A stretch of 64,000 bases of DNA from Tritrichomonas musculus (taxonomy: Eukaryota; Parabasalia; Tritrichomonadida; Tritrichomonadidae): contig JAPFFF010000004.1 in NCBI GenBank assembly GCA_039105265.1, positions 4,588,001-4,652,000 of the forward strand. Reading direction: 5' to 3'. Below are positions 1 to 9,391 of this stretch, one piece after another; the first letter of the stretch is position 1, and the number at the start of each line of letters is the position of its first letter. The position numbers and the translations under genes were made by a program. The notes under the pieces were generated by a model. It did not search any database. It was not told where the DNA came from and saw nothing but the letters and a program-made list of their open reading frames with translations.

Positions 1-1275
1 AAATATGGTTGTTTTGATGGATGTTATGAATTATCAGGTAAGTGTCAAGACTTCATTCAACGATGTGTTTCAGGTGGACGAACAATGACAGCAGGTAATG
101 AAAAGCAATACATCGAAGGAAGGATACAAGACTTTGATGCAGTTAGCTTATATCCATCTGCAATGTATGTCATGGATGGTATACCAAAAGGAAGACCTAA
201 AGTAATACCACAAGGTACTACCCATGAACAACTTATGCAATATGATACATTCTTTATCGAAGTCAACATCAAGAAACTCGAATGTAAATCAAAAGAGCCA
301 TATAAATTTGGACAAGTATTTACAAGGAATGAAACAGGTAGTAAAATATTCGGCAATTTCCTTGTTGACCATTATTATATCGATAAAGTAGGTCTTATGG
401 ACTTGTTCGAATTTTATGATGTTGAATATGAGTTAATACGTGGCTATTACTTTGATGAAGGATTTAACAAGAAAATCAATGAGTTCATTGAGAAGCTCTT
501 TAATCTCAGGGCAAGTTATAAAAAGCAAAAGAACCCTCTTGAACAAACAATAAAGCTCCTCCTCAACTCCATATATGGCAAGTCAATATTAAAAGCAACT
601 AAGACTGAAACAAAGACAGTACCAAAAAGCCAACTATACAAGTATCTCTGGCGGAACTACAACTTTGTCAAGGAGGTTGTTGAAGATGTTAATATTGATA
701 AGTGCTATGTCAAGAAGTTGAAACCAATTAATGACCATTTCAACCTACCTCAATTTGGTGCAAGCGTTCTCTCTTGGAGTAAGCACTTAATGAACAGGGT
801 TATGGCTACAGCTGAGCAAGCAGGTATACCTATCTACTACCAAGACACAGATTCTTGTCACGTTATGGAAAATGACGTGCCAAAGATAGCTGACTTATTC
901 CAGTTCAAGTATCATCAACCTCTTATTGGTAAAAATATGTGTCAGTTCCATAATGACTTCGATGAGTTCGAAGGTAGTCAAGGGGAAATACACTCAAGAA
1001 AACTCATTGCACTTGGTAAAAAGAGCTACCTCGATATCTTGGTTGATGAACAAGGAAATGAAGGATACCATATTAGACTTAAAGGAATTCCAAAACAAGT
1101 TATTCTCAACAAGTGCAAAAGGATGGGTATCTCAGTTGAAGAACTTTTTGAAAGGATGTACAAAGGAGAAAGCATGACATTTGATTTGTTGGATGGTTCG
1201 AATGCATTCAGGAAGTCAAAGACATTTCAACAAACCAACTTACCTAAATTTGCACGTACTCTTAGGTTTACGTAG
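1..1275 (+). CDS. polB: Polinton protein-primed DNA polymerase B (C-terminal part, cut by window edge)
   Basis: The frame is open from base 1, so the protein begins to the left and the first ATG at 85 is internal. The polymerase core is clear. Motif A is DFDAVSLYPSAM near residue 44 of the visible part. Motif B is LLLNSIYGKS near 186-195. Motif C is YQDTDS at 280-285 and carries the metal-binding aspartates. The spacing and the SLYP form fit protein-primed polymerases of the Polinton/adenovirus/phi29 group, which start DNA synthesis from a terminal protein. The 3'-5' exonuclease domain should lie upstream, off the window. The stop overlaps the end of the convergent capsid-like gene by 8 bp, a compact, virus-like arrangement. 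Confidence 0.92.
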   Translation, partial: KYGCFDGCYELSGKCQDFIQRCVSGGRTMTAGNEKQYIEGRIQDFDAVSLYPSAMYVMDGIPKGRPKVIPQGTTHEQLMQYDTFFIEVNIKKLECKSKEPYKFGQVFTRNETGSKIFGNFLVDHYYIDKVGLMDLFEFYDVEYELIRGYYFDEGFNKKINEFIEKLFNLRASYKKQKNPLEQTIKLLLNSIYGKSILKATKTETKTVPKSQLYKYLWRNYNFVKEVVEDVNIDKCYVKKLKPINDHFNLPQFGASVLSWSKHLMNRVMATAEQAGIPIYYQDTDSCHVMENDVPKIADLFQFKYHQPLIGKNMCQFHNDFDEFEGSQGEIHSRKLIALGKKSYLDILVDEQGNEGYHIRLKGIPKQVILNKCKRMGISVEELFERMYKGESMTFDLLDGSNAFRKSKTFQQTNLPKFARTLRFT

Positions 1276-1975
1276 ATGGTTTAATTTTGATAGTTATGAA
1301 CAAAGGACTTTTTAACAATATCGGCTGGTATTGGAAATCTACTAAACTTAATTCTAAAAATTTTAATGAATCTGTATATGTTTTTATTTTTAATGGTTTA
1401 CTTTCAGTTTCGAAATCATATATAAGTGGTTTATTATCTAAGGTGAAGGTATTTATACTACCAATAACTGATGGTGTATATTGTTGTTCACCTATATTGG
1501 AGTATATGGCATTACCTTGTAATGATACTAAATACAACTTAGTATGATTTAATATTGGTATATCTTTAACAGTATATGTTGTATTTGCTGGTATCTCAAT
1601 AGGCAATGGAGTATTATACAAACCAGTTAATAATGCGGCTCGATGGGAAATAGAGGTTATTGTTAACGGTGTTTGTGTCTTTATTGTAAATGTACGAGTA
1701 GTATCATTATATTTAAAAGATACCTCCGCAAGTGGATTTAAAACTGCTTCTATTTGCTTGATGGTATAATTATATCTATCTTCGAATTTAAGCTTGAATG
1801 GAATACTGTTATGTGTAAACTCTATATAATCATCTTTCGTACTCAACATAATATTACTTATTGTATTAATTGAAGATACAAAATATTTAATATATTTACA
1901 CTTCCATGGTATATCCAAATTGATAGATACCTTATTATATTCATCAGCATTTGTACTCTGTACTGATACTAACAT
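1268..1975 (-). CDS. Putative Polinton minor capsid (penton-like) protein
   Basis: This 235-residue protein is rich in Thr, Ile and alternating hydrophobic residues, as expected for a beta-sandwich. It ends in a pattern (LSLVDFQYQPI followed by SPLFITIKI) like that of jelly-roll minor capsid proteins of Polintons. It has no signal peptide or membrane segment. The first ATG on this strand is at 1975; the frame runs slightly further upstream but without an ATG. It lies tail-to-tail with the polymerase and head-to-head with the giant gene, with 17 bp between the two start codons. The capsid assignment rests on context and the terminal pattern, not on a database match. It could instead be another structural or accessory protein of the element. 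Confidence 0.5.
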   Translation of the reverse strand: MLVSVQSTNADEYNKVSINLDIPWKCKYIKYFVSSINTISNIMLSTKDDYIEFTHNSIPFKLKFEDRYNYTIKQIEAVLNPLAEVSFKYNDTTRTFTIKTQTPLTITSISHRAALLTGLYNTPLPIEIPANTTYTVKDIPILNHTKLYLVSLQGNAIYSNIGEQQYTPSVIGSINTFTLDNKPLIYDFETESKPLKIKTYTDSLKFLELSLVDFQYQPILLKSPLFITIKIKPST

Positions 1976-1992
1976 TTTATTATATCCAAAAA

Positions 1993-4900
1993 ATGTCAAT
2001 TAAACTTTATTCTTTGCAATCAAATGAAGCAGAGAAGCTCAAAGACAAGGATGTTGAGATAAGTGTTAATGATGAAGGTAATATTGATATTATAAGAAAT
2101 GAGGACCCAGATGATTATCCTACGTTTAGTTGTTTATATAACAAAGCAGAAGTAGACGAAAGGGTAGTCAATGATTATATCGAAAATGGAGGAAAGCTTG
2201 AAGGCTTCGGCAATGTACCTATTACACACAAATTTGCCAATTATTTAAAATATGTATTTAAAGGACCTGAAAAGACACCTCAATTAGAAGGCTCACTACC
2301 TGAAAAAGCAGAGTCATATAAGGAGTTGATAAAAGATGAACTTTGCGTAAATACCTTAAATGAATTTATTGAAGAAGAATCTAATACATGTGAGGCTATT
2401 CATGAGATGTATACCGAATTGATGTGTGCTGTTGATGGATATGAACAAATATCAACAGATGAACAACTAGGACAAACAAAGGTTATTCGATATCTTCAAG
2501 ACCCTGTACCACTTCCAACACCAGAGCCTGACCCATTTTTAGCTGAGTTTGGTTATTCGAACCTGGGAGATTTATTGATAAATGTCATAAAGAATGAAAG
2601 AACTAACATGACAACAAAGAGATTCTTATATGAGGCTTTTAATGAATCTAACTTTAAAAATTTCGTATCTAGGATATCTCAATACCATTGGAATCTAGAT
2701 AAATTGTCAGTACAAAGAATAGGATATAGATACAAAGGGTGTACAGACTTGGTTGAGGCAGACCAAATTATTGAAGTAAGTAGCCCATGTGAATTCCTTG
2801 ATATATATACAAGATACTACTTAGAAAATTACAAACACACTCCTCAAATACTTCAATATTTGCTGTTTTCGAGTGTATTAGGTTTAGGTATCTCAAAAGC
2901 CTTAAAATTATTTCGACTATCCAAAGCTCCAGATAATAAAATTACCATTACTCATATTGATGGTACTCAAATGTCAGTCACCTTAAATGACCACTTAAAT
3001 GACGTTCAACGAAATATCGAAGTACTCATGATTGTAATTAATGATTTGATAGGACAAGTATCGCAGATAAAATCCTGTGATTGCAATCATGAAGAGGAGG
3101 AAGGAGGAGGTGGCATAGGTATCCCGCAAGATGAGATTGATGAATTGACGAACTACCTAAGAAATCAAAATCGACATCTTGAAGAACATTTAGGTGATAT
3201 TGATGAGAATATAAATAGATTGAATCTTGGTGAACAAGTACAGTCATTTCAAGATGCTATGCTTGATGTTGTTATGTATGAGGATGCAATACCTGATATA
3301 GCAAAACAAGCTATGGAACAACAAGACCAAGAACAACAAATACCAGTTTACAGACCAATTGGCGACCGTTCGAACGGTCTATATAATCAAGATAGTAATT
3401 ATGTTTGGGACATCATCTATGAGGAATGGCGAGAAAGAGATGATAACTTGGATAGACCTGCAGGATGGAGACGAAATAGGAATGCTCCTGTACCTCAAAA
3501 TTACATGTGGGATGTTGTTCATGATGAATGGGTTATGTTAAATATTTATTATCCTTTCGAGGAAGGTTGGAGAGAAGGAGCTAGTGAAGCAATAGTAGAT
3601 GTATTAATACCAATCTTTGAAAATGACCATAGAGGACATCTCAGGTATAGTGATAGATATGAAGAATGGGTGTTCTTTCCAGAAGAGAATTCATATCTAC
3701 ATATGCCAACAAATGAAATGTTATACCGTAATAGAGAATATCATGCAGAATTAGGTCAATATGTAGCTTGGAATATTGTAGATGAGGAATGGCAAGAACA
3801 TGGATATGACTTCCAAGATGATGATTGGATTCATGATGAATTATTAGATGCTCCTGACAATTTAATATGGGATATGACACATGAAGAATGGGTTATTTTA
3901 TCACAACATTTGGAATGGATAGATAGATGGCGAACACAAAACACCCCAGCAGTAAATGCTCTTGTACGTGCAAGAAATAGTTTTGTTCAGGTTTTTGGAG
4001 AAATAGTTTGGAATGAAGATAAAAGGCAATGGGTTTGGGAACCAAAAGATGACCCATCTCCAATGGCGTTATCAATCGAAAATACGAAAGAAGCCAAAAC
4101 AGATAACTCTTCCGCAGTAGCAATACCTGACTTTGTCAAAGGGTTTGATAAATTCGAGGATGTATTAAAATGTTATGGTGTTCAAATATCGAAAGATACT
4201 CCATCATTAGACCCAGTTAAACCAGTACTTGGTAAATATATTATAAAGGGTGATTTAGAAGTAAATGGAAAAATAATATGTGATTCTATTCCAAGTGGAG
4301 GTACCTCACCTGTAGACTCTGATTTTACTATAGAAAATGGTATACCTGAATTTGTTATTACTAATAAGGATGTATACTCTTTATCTAATACTATTAATGA
4401 TGTTGCATACAACCTATTAGGCATCTTTGTACCCGATTTACAAAAACAAGCCTTTTTAAATTCGAATAAGCCTATCTTCAAGATAGTATTAAGAAAGAAT
4501 GTAATATATGATGAAAGAGGTCGGTACATAAAAGAGTTCTATATAACATCCAGAAATGGTAAAATAGTTTGTCCAGTTATTACCTACGATAAAGAGAATG
4601 ATTATTGTACCATCAATGATAACTCATCAACAGATGATAGGTATTATATAGCATTCGACAAAAGTCTACCTTTTCACCCTTATACTTTATATTTAAATGG
4701 AGAACTAAGTATTATGAATGAATATGAACCGACGGCATTAAAAACAGATAAGGCAATAAAATGTTCTATCATTGAAGCTGAAAATGCATTAAAACTCCAT
4801 AAAAGCGATGTTCACTACTTTTATAAACCATCTATCATCACAGAAGAAAAAATAGGAGAGGACGAATATTATAAGATGGTATATGAAGTACCTGATAACT

Positions 4901-7452
4901 ATGAAATACCTGATAAATTAAACTTTGTCTTCAAGGAACATTGTTTTGGCAATACATGGAACCTACAATGGAATACTGATAAAAGTCGTGAGAATAAGGG
5001 GTATTGGTCAGGAGATAATGCGAAAGGTCATCTTAATGGGAAAGTCATTAATAAATGGAATATTCGACCTACTAAGAAAGCCAATAGTTGTTATGGTTGT
5101 TGGATAACAGTCAAACAAACAGACATGCATGAAGCAATAATTACTAATGAAGGAAATGGTTTAATGCATTCACTATTAAAGAACTACAAAAATGAATTTA
5201 AACTAGAAATGAAAGATGGAACTATTAAAGATGGTAGTGAATGGAATATGACATGTGCATATGAGAACCACCTAACTGATGGCTTATCAAACTCATTACA
5301 TCCTGGTTATTATGGCACTGTTCTTCTATACATATCGATGGATAGTACTGAAGGAATTAGAACTGATTTGGTTGAAAAGATATATTTAGATATATATGTA
5401 GGTGAGTCTTCTACAGCAACAAGGTTATCATTCAAACCTGATGGGTTCCATGCACAAAAGAATGGAGAGGTATTTGTTGATGTTATACCTGTTCTTGATA
5501 CTATTGAGACAATTAGCTATGATTGGGGCTTTTGCTTAGATGTTGGTGAAACCAGAGACATAAAATTATATTTGAGGAAGGATTATACAGACCCGATTGA
5601 TGAGATTAATTGGGATTCATCAACTAATGCATTTAAGTACATAATAGACCAACAGTTTTATGAAATAACACCAAATCCTAATGCAGCTACTACCTTATAC
5701 ACAGACTATAATATTACTAGTTCAAAGATTATAACAGCTGATAATATTACTACCATGAGGAGTGATTTAAATGTATTAACCAATAATTTTGATGTAGTTA
5801 GTTATGATGTTAAGGACATAACCTCGAAAGTAAATGTGTTAAATGCAGAAATGGGAGAGACTAAAAGGATTACTAAACATTTACAAGAAGACATAGACCA
5901 GGTTAGAATAGTATCAAATGTAGCACTAGCATTTGGAGTTATAGGAACTGCAGGTAGTATAGCTAATGTTGGTCTTACATTATTTCGAACAGGGTTCACA
6001 TTTACAAAGGCTGGTGTGGATTCTGCTATTGAAGGTGTATCACAAGGTGAACAAGCTTTGTATCATCTAGGTGATGGAAGCAACCTACCTCCATTAAAAA
6101 TAGGAAGGTCAACTACAACTGATTTAACACCTATTATTGATTGGTGTGATGCAGAAAAGGTAGTTGTTGAATATACTGATGAAACTGAAGACATTTCAAA
6201 GACGATAACAACATATCGAGATGCTATTGATTTATGCAACCACTTCAGGGAATCATTAAAACCTGCATTTAGGCTATTAGCTGATAAAATAAATGAGGTT
6301 AATGAGGAAGTAGAAAATAATAACTATGTTGATAAGAATGATTTAGTAAGAGATGATACTATTGATATAGTAGGTAGTATTGTTAATAAGGAAGTACACC
6401 TTGAAGCTGAAGATGTTATTACAGATGGTACTATTAAGGCAAGGCTAATGGTTATGAAGGTTAGTGAGTTTAATGACATCGACTATGAGGAGTGTATAAT
6501 AACTATTACTATTGCAGGTGGTACTATAAGTCAATATGAGGGCAGTGATTACTTCCCAACATGCACCTTAAATGGCAAGACAATAGTTATAGCCAACCCA
6601 CAGCAAGTAAGAGTTACTGGTATAGCCATTAAAGAAAATAGTGCTGTTAGGAGAATGTCATTTGAGGTTAAGGATATAGCATATACATGTGATATAGATG
6701 CACTTAACAACAAGGTAGACTCACTTGAAAAGATATCCCACGACAATAATGAATCAATAGCTACTATTATGAATGAATACCCCACAGTTGATGAGGTTAA
6801 TGATGTACTAAAGGAGTATGCATTAAAGAAAGATATACCAGAACCAGTTGATTTAAGTGAATATGCATTAAAAAGTGAGCTTGAGGAAGTAAAAACAAAA
6901 ATAGATAATACATCTAAAGCTCAACAAGATTTAGCTATTCTAGTAGGTGAACATGTTGCTAGTATCGTAACAATAAATAGCAAAATATCAAATTTAGAGA
7001 GAGAGAATGCAACATTAAAGGATACTATAGCAGCAATGGAAGCTAGGTTAGCTGCATTAGAAGAGAAAAATGACCCAGATAGTGAATGGAAAGCATATTA
7101 TACAGGATTTACTGATGTCACTGATGAATATAATAGGTATTTTCTATTCTCTTATTTTACAAGTGAGAAACACATAATTATTGATAATTTAGATAATGAT
7201 CCAACAGGTGATAATGAACCTGTTCCAGATGGGGAGTACTTATTGATATTCAAGGACAAGACTCAAAAGCTACATTTTATTAGATTTATATCAACTGAAT
7301 GGTCTGACCCTCAACAAATAAAATCATATTTGGATGAAATATACTTTAAAGACACTAACCCACCTTCTGGTGCTTATGATATATATAATATTGAGTTAGA
7401 TTGTGATACCTGTTCTATGATTTGTTTCGATGCTATATATATGAAGAAATAG
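1993..7452 (+). CDS. Giant fibre-like Polinton protein with Trp-repeat region
   Basis: A 1,819-residue protein starting at ATG 1993 (MSIKLYSLQS). Seen in order: an acidic N-terminal region; about six degenerate repeats at residues 469-680 with the pattern W-D/N-x3-D/E-E-W; a GDLEVNGKI segment near 753, as in phage tail-fibre joints; a Gly/Ala-rich hydrophobic segment near 1,309-1,337; paired YALKK/YALKS motifs near 1,612-1,640; a predicted trimeric-type coiled coil near 1,650-1,695; and a small C-terminal domain. The layout suggests a surface fibre or spike carried by the particle, but the exact function is unknown. It is the last gene before the element's end. The frame looks whole. Confidence 0.75.
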   Translation: MSIKLYSLQSNEAEKLKDKDVEISVNDEGNIDIIRNEDPDDYPTFSCLYNKAEVDERVVNDYIENGGKLEGFGNVPITHKFANYLKYVFKGPEKTPQLEGSLPEKAESYKELIKDELCVNTLNEFIEEESNTCEAIHEMYTELMCAVDGYEQISTDEQLGQTKVIRYLQDPVPLPTPEPDPFLAEFGYSNLGDLLINVIKNERTNMTTKRFLYEAFNESNFKNFVSRISQYHWNLDKLSVQRIGYRYKGCTDLVEADQIIEVSSPCEFLDIYTRYYLENYKHTPQILQYLLFSSVLGLGISKALKLFRLSKAPDNKITITHIDGTQMSVTLNDHLNDVQRNIEVLMIVINDLIGQVSQIKSCDCNHEEEEGGGGIGIPQDEIDELTNYLRNQNRHLEEHLGDIDENINRLNLGEQVQSFQDAMLDVVMYEDAIPDIAKQAMEQQDQEQQIPVYRPIGDRSNGLYNQDSNYVWDIIYEEWRERDDNLDRPAGWRRNRNAPVPQNYMWDVVHDEWVMLNIYYPFEEGWREGASEAIVDVLIPIFENDHRGHLRYSDRYEEWVFFPEENSYLHMPTNEMLYRNREYHAELGQYVAWNIVDEEWQEHGYDFQDDDWIHDELLDAPDNLIWDMTHEEWVILSQHLEWIDRWRTQNTPAVNALVRARNSFVQVFGEIVWNEDKRQWVWEPKDDPSPMALSIENTKEAKTDNSSAVAIPDFVKGFDKFEDVLKCYGVQISKDTPSLDPVKPVLGKYIIKGDLEVNGKIICDSIPSGGTSPVDSDFTIENGIPEFVITNKDVYSLSNTINDVAYNLLGIFVPDLQKQAFLNSNKPIFKIVLRKNVIYDERGRYIKEFYITSRNGKIVCPVITYDKENDYCTINDNSSTDDRYYIAFDKSLPFHPYTLYLNGELSIMNEYEPTALKTDKAIKCSIIEAENALKLHKSDVHYFYKPSIITEEKIGEDEYYKMVYEVPDNYEIPDKLNFVFKEHCFGNTWNLQWNTDKSRENKGYWSGDNAKGHLNGKVINKWNIRPTKKANSCYGCWITVKQTDMHEAIITNEGNGLMHSLLKNYKNEFKLEMKDGTIKDGSEWNMTCAYENHLTDGLSNSLHPGYYGTVLLYISMDSTEGIRTDLVEKIYLDIYVGESSTATRLSFKPDGFHAQKNGEVFVDVIPVLDTIETISYDWGFCLDVGETRDIKLYLRKDYTDPIDEINWDSSTNAFKYIIDQQFYEITPNPNAATTLYTDYNITSSKIITADNITTMRSDLNVLTNNFDVVSYDVKDITSKVNVLNAEMGETKRITKHLQEDIDQVRIVSNVALAFGVIGTAGSIANVGLTLFRTGFTFTKAGVDSAIEGVSQGEQALYHLGDGSNLPPLKIGRSTTTDLTPIIDWCDAEKVVVEYTDETEDISKTITTYRDAIDLCNHFRESLKPAFRLLADKINEVNEEVENNNYVDKNDLVRDDTIDIVGSIVNKEVHLEAEDVITDGTIKARLMVMKVSEFNDIDYEECIITITIAGGTISQYEGSDYFPTCTLNGKTIVIANPQQVRVTGIAIKENSAVRRMSFEVKDIAYTCDIDALNNKVDSLEKISHDNNESIATIMNEYPTVDEVNDVLKEYALKKDIPEPVDLSEYALKSELEEVKTKIDNTSKAQQDLAILVGEHVASIVTINSKISNLERENATLKDTIAAMEARLAALEEKNDPDSEWKAYYTGFTDVTDEYNRYFLFSYFTSEKHIIIDNLDNDPTGDNEPVPDGEYLLIFKDKTQKLHFIRFISTEWSDPQQIKSYLDEIYFKDTNPPSGAYDIYNIELDCDTCSMICFDAIYMKK

Positions 7453-7483
7453 GTACGAGATTCTCGGGGCAGGTACCTGTGCC

Positions 7484-7765
7484 GTTTCAGTAGTAGTACT
7501 TCAAGAAACAACAAGTAGTGGGGACCCGAGGTAGTTGTTTAGGTCCCTAGTAGTAGTGGGGACCCGAGGTAGTTGTTTAGGTCCCTAGTAGTTGTTTAGG
7601 TCCCTAGTAGTACTTCAAGAAAAAACAAGTAGTGGGGACCCGAGGTAGTTGTTTAGGTCCCTAGTAGTACTTCAAGAAAAAAACAAGTAGTGGGGACCCG
7701 AGGTAGTTGTTTAGGTCCCTAGTAGTTGTTTAGGTCCCTAGTAGTACTTCAAGAAAAAACAAGTT
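7484..7765. repeat. Tandem repeats with hairpin cores at Polinton end
   Basis: Four copies of a unit containing GTAGTGGGGACCCGAGG and TTGTTTAGGTCCC are interleaved with copies of TAGTAGTACTTCAAGAAA. Each main unit can fold by pairing GGGACC with GGTCCC. Copy numbers of the sub-motifs vary, as expected for slippage or recombination. The block starts just after the stop codon of the giant gene. It is followed by a 23-nt T run and T-rich sequence to about 7,840, then the palindrome CACGAGTTCGTG at 7,843-7,854. It is probably part of the terminal region of the element. Confidence 0.75.
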
Positions 7766-7774
7766 GAAGAAAAA

Positions 7775-7910
7775 TTTTTTTTTTTTTTTTTTTTTTTATT
7801 TTTTTATTTTTATTTTTATCATTTTTATTTTTTTATTTTTATCACGAGTTCGTGTTGACGTGTGGGCTTAAGCGTAGCGTGGCCCCAACGGAAACCGACT
7901 CGTATATACT
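7775..7910. other. T-rich tract and probable terminal sequence of the Polinton
   Basis: A pure run of 23 T, then T-rich sequence broken by single A or C, then a more GC-rich stretch of about 65 bp that begins with a CACGA/TCGTG palindrome and contains GCGTAGCGTGG. Its composition differs from both the giant gene and the host sequence to the right. It probably marks the element's terminal repeat, but the partner copy is not in the window. Confidence 0.4.
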
Positions 7911-7959
7911 ACTTATTAATGATTATTATAATCTGCTATAACAAACTGAATTGTTTCAT

Positions 7960-8470
7960 CAAAATTCTTCATAAAGCTTTTCTCATCTTCTAGTTTTTTT
8001 CAAAAATCTTTGTTCTATAGTGTAATCTCTAATCATTACAAATCTGTTTCCAAGTTATTGTTAATGCTGTTCCTTTACTGCTTATCTGGATTGTATAACC
8101 AATCTGCAATTTGAGATCCAATCTTACCTCTAATACTTGGACAAACATATTGTAGATTTTATATCTTACTATATACCGTGTTCTGCGAAATGTAAAAAAG
8201 ATAACATTGTCGCATAATTTTTCACTTAATGACTTAAGTTTATGGTTGCTACCAGCTTCTGTTGTATAGTCAATATTGGATATATCGTTTCAATTAATAA
8301 TCATAGTAAAATTATATAACATCGTTTCTGGTTTAACGTTCTTGCCCTGAACATGCTTTATGGAATCTGGACTAACATCTTTAAGAATAATTTTTTTCCT
8401 GGTGTGGAAATCTAGTTCGAGTAACCTTGTTTCTTCTTTGTGACACATTGTTTCATTTACAAAAAAAGTA
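7960..8470 (-). pseudogene. Broken reading frame of unknown family
   Basis: Read on the minus strand, about 170 codons give a protein-like composition with only about four breaks. The clearest part holds HKEETRLLELDFHTRKK and later IGYTIQISSKGTALTITW. No family was recognised. It lies directly beside the Polinton end, so it may be an older piece of that or another element, or a dead host gene. A further short coding-like stretch on the plus strand near 8,510-8,600 may be a related relic. Confidence 0.4.
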
Positions 8471-9391
8471 TTTGTTTGAAGCAGTTATCAAAGGTGAAGT
8501 GAGGATACGAATGGAACTATTAATACCATATTAACTCCAAGACATGAATGTGATCGAAATGGCCTAGGATACAAAGGAGAAACAAATTGGAAAGTAACCT
8601 CTTAAAATAAATAAAAGATTTAAAGAAGCTTGGAACTTATTAGCATGACAAAAAATAAACAGGTTTACTATTCAAAAGGTAAAAGAAAATTATATGTTTT
8701 ATTAGCATAGCAAAACATTTTAACTCCAAAAATGGAAGAAATAAGAATAACCAATTTAATGATGAAACACACAAATCATAGAAAAACAATAAAATGCAAT
8801 CTGTAAATATGACATTTCTCTTATTTAACATCCAATGTTAATTGGTATAAGCAAGTAATTAGGAAGGGAAGTCTCAGAATTTTAAGACCATATGAATATT
8901 AACAATATACTCTATGGATATCAATCTGCAAAGAAATTCAATGCTAGAACATTAATGATACATAGAAAAAAGTTTACCGTATACTACTTTATAAATAGTA
9001 TACAAAAAAATCAATTTCAAGGAAGCAAGAATTGAAACCAAATGATCTATAATGCAAATCTTATGAAGTCAAACTAATCGATTCAATTAGTGGTTCTTTT
9101 GGATTTATTGCTAGAGTTCATAATAGTTGAAGAATTGGTTGAAACATTGTTGATAACTTAGTTGATGATAATTTGATAGATTTTATGAAAATGCGTATTT
9201 GCATAGTTCATATATTCAATAAAACTAAATCATAGCAAAGTTTTATTTTATTAAATTTCTCGCTTTCTTTATTAAAATTTTCCGAAAATTTGAAACCGAA
9301 ATATTGAATGATTTTGTGATTTTGTTTTTGGTCAATATATTTTACCAAAACGTTCAGATTTTAAACATATCGTTCTTTCGCTCTTATATAT
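8471..9391. other. Gene-free spacer before CCDC47-like gene
   Basis: AT-rich sequence with no supported gene. A minus-strand frame at 8,640-8,831 is short and has no recognisable content. The stretch near 8,510-8,600 (plus strand) reads like about 30 codons of an old gene. The 5' flank of the gene at 9,392 lies in the last 100 bp; no Initiator motif could be fixed there with confidence. Confidence 0.4.

Larger units (their letters stand above)
1..7910. mobile_element. Polinton (Maverick), right-hand portion
   Basis: The window opens inside a Polinton, a self-synthesising DNA element with capsid genes. Parts seen are a protein-primed family B DNA polymerase, a convergent gene resembling a minor capsid protein, a giant fibre-like protein on the plus strand, and a repeat-rich end of about 450 bp with a 23-nt T run. 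The integrase, ATPase, protease and major capsid genes would lie left of the window. The open frames here run long and uninterrupted, so this part looks whole and recently active or young. The right boundary is estimated near 7,910, where the more GC-rich end gives way to AT-rich sequence. The left terminal repeat and target duplication are out of view, so the boundary is only approximate. Confidence 0.75.

Noticed and set aside
7484-7765. Regular repeats as a possible CRISPR array
   Set aside because: No unique spacers between repeats, the units are interleaved and the host is eukaryotic.
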